A stretch of DNA of 64,000 nucleotides from Harmothoe impar (lineage: Eukaryota; Annelida; Polychaeta; Phyllodocida; Polynoidae): contig OX381714.1 of assembly GCA_947462335.1 (NCBI GenBank), positions 57,829,800-57,893,799 on the forward strand, in the 5' to 3' direction. Positions 1 through 9,277 of this stretch are shown here, piece after piece; position 1 is the first letter of the stretch; each line of letters starts with the position of its first letter. The position numbers and the translations under genes are program-made. The notes under the pieces were generated by a model, which ran no database searches, was not told the DNA's origin, and worked only from the letters and a program-made list of their open reading frames with translations.

Positions 1-244
1 GAACTTTCATTTATTTATTGGCATTATGTCTATCCAATATCTAATAGCAATCCACCGATGACATTATTATTATTCAAAAGGTGACATTTCCTTTGGTCTT
101 AACATTGCTTCTAACTTGTCTTTTGGCATGACAAACCTGCCGTAAATATCAATAACATGTTGTCTCTGAATACCTTACGGCCTTAGTAGCATGAATCATG
201 ACTGATTATGCTAATTATGAAATCTAAACAGAACAGGCTCTCTG

Positions 245-900
245 TTAAAGAATAATCTGATATCATCCCTGTTAGTCAGGCTGCCTATTTCCTTTGTACT
301 AAATCCGAGATAATAATAGAAACATGTTATAAACAAATCTTATCTTGGTAATATAGAGTAATACGCATTTATAGTCTGCAGAGCAACACTATCCTTGCAT
401 CTGGATATCTTCATCATTCGCCTCTGACCTGTGATATAAAAAATGCCGGGAGTGTGAACAGCTGAAAACGCAACTACCGTAAATTCCCGCGTATTACCCG
501 CATCTCGCGTATAACCCGCATCCCCAACACAGGAGAATCCTATAGCCCGTTTTTGGATATGAAAATCTCGATTTTAGTAAGTACTGTTCTATAGTAATAA
601 AAACCCTGGTACAACTCGCACCCTATATATAGGCATGTTTGGTATCAAATGAAAGCTGGGGTTGATTCGCGTACAACCCGCGGGTAGTTAGAAAACAGCT
701 AAAATGTTCCCAATTATACACTTTATTTGTGCCATTCAAGATAAACCATAACAAGGCCAGCATCTAGTAATAATGGATGCTAGGGATTGATGCTAATTAT
801 GTTGGTGGTGATTTGCAGTCAAGTGCCCTTTATAATGTGCCGTCATTAGAGAAATAACACAGCCCTACATGGTCTATTAACTTGCTACAAAAGAGATGAG
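245..900 (-). repeat. Diverged inverted copy of dispersed block X
   Basis: Read in reverse complement, this block matches about 15,430-15,960 and more weakly about 32,570-33,480, with shared runs in the same order. Examples are the run around 265-300 against 15,846-15,905 and the run around 830-890 against 15,440-15,500. The copies differ by many substitutions and indels, so the duplication is old. No coding capacity is visible. Positions 1-244 show nothing recognisable. Confidence 0.6.
460..700. mobile_element. Candidate small TIR element inside block X
   Basis: The paralogous block near 15,660-15,700 runs straight through where this copy has about 240 extra bases. The extra stretch begins AGCTGAAAACGCAACTACC and ends with an imperfect inverse of it, rich in CCCGCGT-like repeats. 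This looks like a MITE inserted after the block was duplicated. The ends are approximate and no clean target duplication was found. Confidence 0.4.
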
Positions 901-1330
901 CGTCGATAGTCATCCACAACTGTATAGAGGAGAGACAAAAAGAGGAGGGCGGAGATAGTGAGCTTCATAGTTAAAGTCTCTATCAGTCGCTCATCACCCA
1001 TGATGAAAGGGAATGTAACACTGAAACATTATGTTACACAAATATGATGAAATATTGGAATCGTGAAATCTGTTAATTGGCTAATGTTCAGTCTTCATTG
1101 TTTTTCTGCCCTTCAGCCTAGAGGTACTAAATCTGAGACAAATACTTAGGATCTCAATTTGGAATGCTCATTCAACCCTAAATTACGCTCCTTCAATACC
1201 ACAAATGAGCCCCAGTCCACCATAGTATTTCTCAGATAAGGCCACGCAAATTTTTTTTTTTTTGTAATCCAGAGTTTATTGATTGGCAAAAGTTATTATA
1301 ATGCAAGTCATTCCAAACTGATTGCATTAA
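901..1330. other. Non-coding, no recognised feature
   Basis: AT-rich sequence with a 13-base T run near 1,251-1,263. I see no gene, RNA or clear repeat boundary. Confidence 0.5.
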
Positions 1331-1463
1331 TGACAGCATAAGCTATGATTTGATACCAGATTTGCCTTTTTTTATTTTATTTGAAACTAAAAGCAATCAG
1401 CGTAGGCTACACTGCAGCTGAGATTACTGACAGCATAAGCTATGATTTGATACCAGATTTGCC
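1331..1463 (+). repeat. Local 36-bp direct duplication
   Basis: A 36-base segment at 1,331-1,366 recurs identically at 1,428-1,463, 97 bases downstream. Each copy runs into T- or A-rich sequence. It looks like a local slippage or template-switch duplication. Confidence 0.8.
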
Positions 1464-1770
1464 ATAATTTTTTCTAATTTTAACATATTTTTCATCAAAA
1501 AAAAAGTAAATAAATGATTTTTATGATGTGCACGGTGATGAGATACAACCTTTTTTCAGTGGCCTAATCTTAGCCTCATTTCGGTAGAATTGATTTCTTT
1601 GAACCTCTTTAGTAATTTATTGTAGGACAAAAAATTAAGTCATCACATTTTAGTAGAGACCCAAGCTGCTTAAGGAGTCTTTAGACAACACAGAGCTGTC
1701 ACGGATGGAGCAGAGTCAAATTCATCTTGTCACATGGTCCTCCAGCTGCGCCTCATTAACAGAGACTCTA

Positions 1771-2644
1771 CACTGTAAAAAATAGATGTACTTTTTACAG
1801 ATTTGCTTTGTATAATTTAACGCTGATTCACCGTTATTTGGAATACAATGAAGCATCGTATATATCAGCCATTTCACAGTGGATCCTTGTTAAGTGCTAA
1901 CCTGGTTTGGATTACAATGATTCAACGTAAATTTATCCTCTAATGTCAAATCCTAGAGGGAGCCACATATAGTGGGCCCTTTCATAGATAGGTGGCCTGG
2001 TTTGTAAGAAGATTTTTCTGGAGAGTGTGAGCCCTTGAAGTGGAGTATACATGTTGAAACAATGGTAATTTTCATTAATCTATATGTTTGACAATCTAAC
2101 AATTCAATCTTGTGATACGTTAAACAAAATACCATGATCACTTGATAACATCCAGAGGAAAGTAGCTGTATGGATCTATACACCTATATTGTGGTAACAT
2201 ACTATGCATATATCCCCACCTCTGGAAACTCTGCCTTGTATCAATCCTATAGAGTAAAACCTCGTATATAGGCCACAGATAGTAAGCAAGTCAGATCGTC
2301 AATGTGGCATATACGATCAGGACAAAGGCAAAGTATGGCTTATCTGTAAGTTTTCAGATGTATACTACAAAAGCCAAAGTCACCATAATCAGACTCCCTG
2401 TGAGGCTTATAGAATATTCCCAAAGTCTCTAATAGCACTAGCAATAACGCTGAATCTCTGTATATTTGAATACTCTTATTCTATTAATGGTGATTCAACG
2501 TCAAATTAACGGTGATTCTATGTCAAATTAACAGTGATTCTACGTAAAATTGGAGGTGACCGTCACCGTAAAAAAACTGTGAACGTTATTTCCTAAAAAT
2601 TGCCGGTGATTCACCGTCATTTTGACGACATCTTTTTTACAGTG
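1771..2644. mobile_element. Non-autonomous DNA element, CACTGTAAAAAA termini, TA target site
   Basis: The element starts CACTGTAAAAAATAGATGT and ends with the near-exact inverse, and TA dinucleotides (1,769-1,770 and 2,645-2,646) flank both ends. It is 874 bp with no transposase ORF. Near the right end, a roughly 22-bp unit resembling GTGATTCAACGTCAAATTAA is repeated about three times (2,490-2,555), and related GATTCACCGT words occur near both ends. TA duplication plus short TIRs suggests a Tc1/mariner-like MITE, but the superfamily is inferred only. Confidence 0.7.
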
Positions 2645-2646
2645 TA

Positions 2647-3126
2647 GATATAATGAGCAATCTGAACTATTGAAAGAGATGGGCTGAGTCGTTCATACCC
2701 TCCACACCACTTCATCCTCTCCTACACATAGACACCATTGCCTCCCTCATGTTGACTATGCCTTAAACTATAACTATCCAATTTCTAAACCTATACCTGA
2801 AAACCCAGCACACACCCTCAATGCATTCCAGAAATCATCTTCAATACTTTTACTTCAATAACAAAGGATCAGGTAATATTCATATGCCACTACAGCTTAG
2901 ATGCAAACACAGATCCGTTGCTGCTTCTCTTTATTTTCACCATGCCATCTTTAACCAAAATGGTTTTCTTAGTTCAGGCTGGAACTCCTACAAGTTTCTT
3001 ATCTAGTATTTTAGAAGATATCAGGTTGGTGGAGAAGTATAGAGTGATAGAGTTACAGCAGCAAGTTTGTGCTTGTAGAGTGGCAGACACCATGACTATA
3101 CACCACATCATTAGTATAGGAATATA
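2647..3126. other. Non-coding, no recognised feature
   Basis: Two overlapping reading frames of 60-70 codons occur here but look random in composition. I see no repeat boundary until the MITE at 3,127. Confidence 0.4.
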
Positions 3127-3349
3127 GTGCCTCTACATGGGTAAAAATCGACACGGGCGACACTGCGACGCGGCCGTTTTAGGCCGTTTTAAAAATCGAC
3201 GGACATAGGAATATTAGGGTTAAAAATAGACACACAGGAATTTTTCTCTAAGCTCTTATATGCCTAAAAATCGACACGATGATACAGTCTTTCTGCTAAA
3301 AATCGACACAGCGACATGGTCAATATTGTGGGTACCCATGTAGAGGCAC
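3127..3349. mobile_element. 223-bp MITE with perfect 17-bp TIRs
   Basis: The termini GTGCCTCTACATGGGTA (3,127-3,143) and its exact inverse (3,333-3,349) are flanked by AATATA on both sides (3,121-3,126 and 3,350-3,355), a 6-bp target duplication. The interior contains five variants of TAAAAATCGACAC spaced across the element and two GGCCGTTTTA words. There is no ORF. The unchanged TIRs suggest fairly recent insertion. Confidence 0.85.
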
Positions 3350-4979
3350 AATATAAGTAGTTTCAAGGACACTAGAGGAAGAGGTATTCAATTTACTTCT
3401 GTCATAGTGAGATATCGATGATGTATCCCTTCAGTAAGAATTTATTTGTGAATGGTGCCACATATAGTTAAAGGGAGTTTTTGCTCTGAATTCATATACA
3501 TGTTACTAATTTGCAAGTATCATAGACCGGGCAAATGGAAAAGAAAAGCAAAGAAAAGCTTCCCAAACAACTTATCAATTATAATGTGAATATACTTCCA
3601 GCCAAATTAGGAGCAAGTAAGCATTGGGTGTGCTGAGATTCACACCCTTCATCTCGAGCTCATCCATCATGTATTTAGACCAATGGCCATCAACTATCAA
3701 ATACATTTTGATGAATGAGTCCCTGGGAACACCTGTGCCAAGCACTGAGAAGAAAACTGGAGCCAGAAAGTGAGCTTTATAAGAAAAGATATATGGTCCA
3801 TGGATTTAGGTTTCAGTTTGAAAGATTTCCATTTGAATCCGAGAAATATCTTAATACATTGATGGCATGCCATATGCGATAAATATAAACCAGTGCATTG
3901 ATTTCTAAGGTCCCTGGACACATTTCCGGAAGGTGGGGTGCAGGTGGGGTTGGGTTACGCAGGGGGTACCCTGGTCCTTAGGAAGATTATTTTAATGGTG
4001 TGTCTGGGGGCCAGTGAGATTCTACTGCAGGGATTTAGTGAGTTAGGATCGGACTATTTCTGCAAATAAGCAGAGGTCCTGATTGTAGTACAGTTTTCTT
4101 AGTGACTTTATGGATACCATAAGCTAATGGGCTAAGACATAGATAATAAGGTATTTCAAGGGCAGAAATCAGCTTCGTTTAAGGCAAAAAGCAAAGCCTT
4201 ACATGCCATGCTCAGAGTAAAGAACGGGAGTCAAACTCTAGAGAGTCAGTCAATTGGTACATATGACTACTTTCCCAACTATGTACAGGTAAGAGATAAA
4301 TTCATCACATTTCTAAAGTTTTGTTTCTATTTTAATTTGTGTTCTGGTTAATGCATGTTGGTGTACCATTGAACATGGAGAGGGAGTGTAAAGTTAGCAC
4401 TACTATATCAAATGGCCACAGAAGAAAAAAACTGAGAAATTTATGTCACATCCATAGATAATCTGCAACAGAATGGATGGAATGCTTTTACAATCAAACC
4501 CTCATAGCACACCGGTGTCTGAAAGGTGGGCTTCCAATGTATGGCTTAGCAGTGATTCCATTGTAGGTGCAGAGAGATAGATGCAAGGTAGCTTTGAGAT
4601 TTTTTGACAAGGAAAAGGAGCCTTCCCGGGGTGGCATTCTGTTCAATATACTCCATGCCTGGAAGTCTTTTTTGGTTTTGCTTTTTTTGGTTTAATATCA
4701 TTTATTTGTCAATAAAGAATAAATGTTTACAAAGCTTCCTCATTTTTGTTCATTTGCATATTCAATTCACTCGTATGTAACACATTGGGCAATGATACAT
4801 TCGTTATAATTATACCGGGTAGAAAATCCATTTCAAATGAATACAATCAAGGGTTATTTCAGTATCATTATTATAGTCAGTACATACAAGAACATTAGGA
4901 AGATATCACTCAAAAGGCAATCCTCTATATATCCGACAAAAATTGAAAGAAAGGACACTCATCCCCACTAAGTAGTGTA
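3350..4979. other. Non-coding with an inverted match to about 22,434-22,540
   Basis: Positions 3,630-3,745 read in reverse complement closely match 22,434-22,540, so this is another fragment of the dispersed duplicated background. The rest shows only chance reading frames and short T-rich tracts near 4,670-4,700. Confidence 0.5.
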
Positions 4980-5420
4980 TGGGTTGATTTTCAGGTCCTT
5001 CTGCTCCTGACATTTATCTCCTGATCAACATAATTGACAATAAACAGAGCTATATTGAAATTCATGGGCTCAAAGCTAGTGTTCAGCAGAAATAGAACAA
5101 GAAAGCACACTCACTGTGTTTGTCGATGTAGATTATATTGGCAACTGACTTAAATACCACCTCCCTGTTGTGCTGTATTGATCTGATCCCAAACAGTGCC
5201 CATAATGCCTACAGTAAGTAATACACTGAAGCTCTATAGCTAAGCATCGATCCAATGGACATATTACACTGAATATACGTCTACCCAAGATTAATCAATA
5301 GATCACCTTTTGAGTCATCTAGACAAAAGAAGGCTGTTCAATAATAGACTATAGCGCTTCAGCATCCATCCAGCATGCCTTGTTGTTAGCAGGTAAGGAT
5401 TAGACTAATGTAAGAAATTG
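4980..5420 (-). repeat. Diverged inverted copy of 16,400-16,680
   Basis: Runs such as GCATGCCTTGTTGTTAGCAG (near 5,375) and the segment around 5,160-5,215 recur in reverse complement at about 16,415-16,445 and 16,555-16,615, in matching order. No coding potential is seen. It is part of the old duplicated background of the first 23 kb. Confidence 0.6.
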
Positions 5421-5629
5421 TAACTTATCTGAAAAATTGATCCCAGTCTTTTTTTTTGTGGCCGCCTTCAGGTGATTCTACCCTAGTTCTGTTCATGAAA
5501 TGAATCTGAAATATATTTGTAAATTGCTATGATAAATAACCGTCAGAGACAGGCCTGTGGAAACATGGATCCGTCAACCCTGCTTTCCCTCAGACATATC
5601 TGGAAATGTTTTGACTTGAATAGATAGGA

Positions 5630-6800
5630 CTTTCACTGTATATAAGACTGCATGAAGACTTTAGCAATTTATCTCAATTAAAATCCTGCATCCAGCAGGG
5701 CCCAAGAATGAGGCATTCAACAAGTCTCAGCTCCAAGCCCAGGATGGCCCTCCGCCCTGACAATAAATTCCCAAGCTGATAACCATCCATCTTTCTGCAC
5801 CTAAGACAGAATCTCTGTCATGCCATACACTTGAAGTTTAAGTTTCCGACACCGGTATGGTATAAGGGGTGGCAAGGGTGTAAACTCTTGGCAGCAACGC
5901 AGACATTTTGGTGGGGATTATCCATGGAAGTAGCATCTTCCACTTCTCACTACATTCATAGGTCCTTTCCTATACGTGGAAGTGTGACAGTGATTTCACC
6001 TTCAAAATTCCTCCATGAAACTATATCTATGGAAATTGTCATTGTATTGGTAATGGCAACAGCATAGACACTGTACAAGTAGGACCCTACCTAGGTGTAG
6101 AAATAGTCTGGGCATGACTGAAGCAATCCCTGCAGTAGCATCCCACCTGCCCAGGCGCCCCATTAAAATGTAAGAGCTTTATCTCTCTAAGGGCCAGAGC
6201 CCACCATACCTCCACTCAGCACCCCACCTGCCAGAAAGGTCTCCAGGGATATGGGAATCGATGCAGTGATTTAGTTTTTTCATGCCATCTGTGTAAAATG
6301 AGTTTTTGCTTCGATACTATATTTTCAGAAATACATCTAAATTACATGGGCCATGTGGCAGCGTGCAGGTGATCTATAGTTTAGGGCAGAGTCAGAATGA
6401 AAGAGGCAGTGAGGCTCACATGTGGGGAAATGGTTACAGGGTGAAATTGGGTGTATGCTAAGGATAAGTTCCGTGTGGAGAGGGGAGGCTTTGAACAGCT
6501 TAGAACTGTCTTCATCCATAATTTGTCCTTTTTAATGAGGCGGAGACACAGAGCCTTGTGACAAGATGAATTTAATTCTGCTCTATTCATGACAGTTCTA
6601 TATTGTATAAAGCCTCCTTGAGCAGATTGACTGTCTATAGAATGGTGGCTTAGATTTATCTGAGGACCTGGATGGTGGACTAGGGCTTGATAGTTGTGTT
6701 TGAAGGAGGGGGTTCTCAGCTAGAAGCTTTTGGAGGATTCCATAATATAATGAGACACTTTTAACAGATGTCCTCTGATTTGACATCTTTATCAAATGGG
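5630..6800 (+). repeat. Diverged direct copy of the block interrupted by the Ngaro-type element
   Basis: Segments at about 5,785-5,870, 6,115-6,180 and 6,560-6,690 match, in order and orientation, about 17,810-17,890, 22,360-22,410 and 22,830-22,945. In the second copy the block is split by the element at 18,072-22,073, which therefore inserted after the duplication. A G-rich run lies at 6,798-6,816. I see no gene. Confidence 0.55.
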
Positions 6801-7247
6801 GGCGGGGGGGGGGGGGCAGCGAATATCTGAAGGCTGTACACAATTAACAACTAATCAATTTTGTTGATCATGATAGTGTAGAGTTTGTGTATTTAATTAA
6901 ACTAGATTCCAATAGACAACTCAAACTGCAGTTCTAGGATGCGAAAGAGAAGATGCTTTTTTTAGGAAACCTGTACAGTTATGCTAGGTATACAAGCCTG
7001 TCCAGCTCTTTCAGTCTCAACCTGGATTCACCAGTCGGTTATCTGTAAGAAACGGTTCAGTACAATAGCTCACTCTGGTTGGAGACCCAGTCAGGTCTGC
7101 CTTCACTGGGAATACGGGGTGGTTTATATCCCAGTCAGAGAACGGTTGCAGCACCCTCTCAAGATTACATCTGGGTTCGTGGCTAGGATGCGTTCAACTA
7201 CCAACCTTATTATATATAAGGGCGACTACAATAGCATACCTTTAATA
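6801..7247. other. Non-coding; one 123-codon frame judged random
   Basis: The longest frame here (6,981-7,352 +) has no recognisable domain and runs into the MITE at 7,248. Related CAGTC...AACGGTT words recur around 7,030-7,150, so the stretch may be repeat-derived. Confidence 0.4.
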
Positions 7248-7343
7248 TTAAAGTGGCATTCTCACCGAGCGTTTCCAACGCACAATTCTAGTACTGTTCT
7301 AGTCTGCTATGTGGTAAGTGAGAGTGGTGAGAATGCCCCTTTA
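7248..7343. mobile_element. Approx. 96-bp TTAA-type MITE
   Basis: TTAAAGTGGCATTCTCACC at 7,248-7,266 is mirrored by its near-exact inverse at 7,325-7,343 (one mismatch), with TTAA at the outer edges. The size and TTAA ends fit a piggyBac- or Kolobok-type non-autonomous element. A related terminus occurs at 59,706-60,079. Confidence 0.6.
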
Positions 7344-7571
7344 ACCCTATAAGGACAGATGTCACTGAAGATGACATTTGTCGTCATGCTGCACCAATGC
7401 AGCCTCGGGGAATAACTTGCCGGTGCTGCATTTGTGCATCATGACAACCCTTCGGGAGAGTCTCAACCTCTTAAGGTCGGCATGACACTTGAATGCAGCA
7501 CTGGCGAGTTACTCACCTGGGATGCATTCATGTATCATGATGACCAGGGGCATGGGACATTAATGCATTAT

Positions 7572-8219
7572 TTAACGGGAGAACGGCCAAGGACTTAATA
7601 TAGACTAGATAGGTGTTCGAATGAGATGTGATTACTACATATTTAAGCTGGGAGAAGGGTGGAAACTGAGGGATCCAAAATGTCTAGATTGAAATGAAGG
7701 CAACTCATGTGGAATCAAAACAAGACACTGTCATGTTGGATTTGGGTGACAAAAAGGACATATATTGTCAGTAAACGATACAGAACATGAATACTATGGT
7801 CACAGGTCAGCAATGATAAATGTATATAAATTGAGATCTACCTAAATACTCACCAAAAGGCTAAAAGTAATGGAGCTGGCTCAACATGGTTCTAGTCTGG
7901 TTCTGGGTTCAAGGTAAATCTGACTTCAAAAGGCCAGCAGCCAATCAAATGGCCCAATCTGGGTCAGGTGATTGGCAACCAAGGAATGTTTATCATCCCA
8001 ACCAAACTATTTAGTTAAATACATAATTATACAGAAATAGCAGATGCTAAATCATAGGCCTAAGGTTGGATATAGTATTACGGTAAAGTGTGACCAAAGA
8101 TGGGGAACATTTATGTAGTAAACCCTGGGAAAGAGGTCACGGGCGTAATAGACGCAGTCTGCTTGGTGCCCGTCTTTGGCGGCGGCGGTGGCGCCCGGAA
8201 CTAGCCGTTTCCTGCCACA
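7572..8219 (-). repeat. 3' LTR of the gag-only element
   Basis: This 648-bp copy matches 14,345-14,991 except for C versus A near 8,081 and one extra T near the outer GCCGTTTCC. On the minus strand the LTR begins TGTGGCAGG and ends CCCGTTAA, so it has a canonical TG start and a non-canonical AA end. The assigned ends are fixed by the ATTAT target duplication. Confidence 0.9.
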
Positions 8220-8232
8220 CTCTCCCCTCCTT
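8220..8232 (-). promoter_or_regulatory. Polypurine tract
   Basis: Read on the minus strand this is AAGGAGGGGAGAG, directly abutting the TGTGG start of the 3' LTR. The position and all-purine content are those of the plus-strand DNA primer of LTR elements. Confidence 0.85.
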
Positions 8233-9277
8233 AAACCTTTGCTCGTCCTCGAGCAACACCTCTACTTATATACCTGGCTCCTTATTTGCTTGGTGAGTAT
8301 TATATAAAATGCGGTCGAAACCGTAGTAATAACCATTAACCTTTGATAGTTAAACCATTAACCTTGCTGACAAGTGACCATGAACTTATACATCAAAATA
8401 CTATTTTAACAGCGCTACACATATATCTTTATGCATCAAGATTCTCCAGACTTCACTTCTGTTGGTGACTTGTCCACGGTGACCCTGCCCACTAGTTCAG
8501 GCTGGGGGTCACGCTGATCCATGTGTCTGAAGACTTATTTCCCGTCACCTAACTGAGCTAGTTTTTTATTATATATATATATAACATTTGGAATAAAGTG
8601 GTAATTATTAAACAGTGGCAACATTGTATAATTTGAAGTTACAACTGGGTGTTAGTCGCATGAACGCGTGGTATAACTAGCTAATACATTAACGATTGCT
8701 GTCTACCTAACATATACACATGGTGACATAAACACAGATATCAACCGTGAAATGGTAATTACACTGTAATATCTGATTACCTGAGATTGACGATAAATAC
8801 ATTACATGACAACTTTACTTGTGAATCACATTTGGTGTTACCTTATTTTAGACAATGAGAAGAATTATTACAACCAGCAATTAAACAAGATATACCATTT
8901 TTATGTAGCTTGCAGGTATACAGGAGTTATGACCTTGTATACAAGTCAACATTGAATTGAACGAGCAAGCCCGAATTGTATCCAGTGCTTTTATAGACTG
9001 GCGAGATAAACCCGTAATAGAAAAATGCACGTACCTTTGAGATCGTACATACCTTATACTGTCCTGAGGGATAACAGTAAAATCGCTGGTAGCGTAGATA
9101 GACGGATAATCTGGAAATACTAGCGGTAATACTGCGGGTCTCATAAACCAAGGAGTGTGACCCGGAAATGGTGATGGTAAACCGCTGTGTCATAGACCAA
9201 CGGGTGTGACCCGAAATAATCATTGTGATACCTTTCCTTCTCCTTAAAAAAATTGTTTGGGAAAACTCAATGTGTAA
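8233..9277 (-). other. 3' non-coding region of the gag-only element
   Basis: About 1 kb of AT-rich sequence lies between the gag stop and the PPT. It has no coding match to pol. Two diverged copies of a roughly 55-bp unit, each containing GTGTGACCCG, sit at about 9,130-9,230. This is where pol would be expected in an autonomous relative. Confidence 0.6.

Noticed and set aside
6981..7352. 123-codon frame as a possible host exon
   Set aside because: No recognisable domain, it runs into a MITE, and no codon pattern separates it from random frames nearby.
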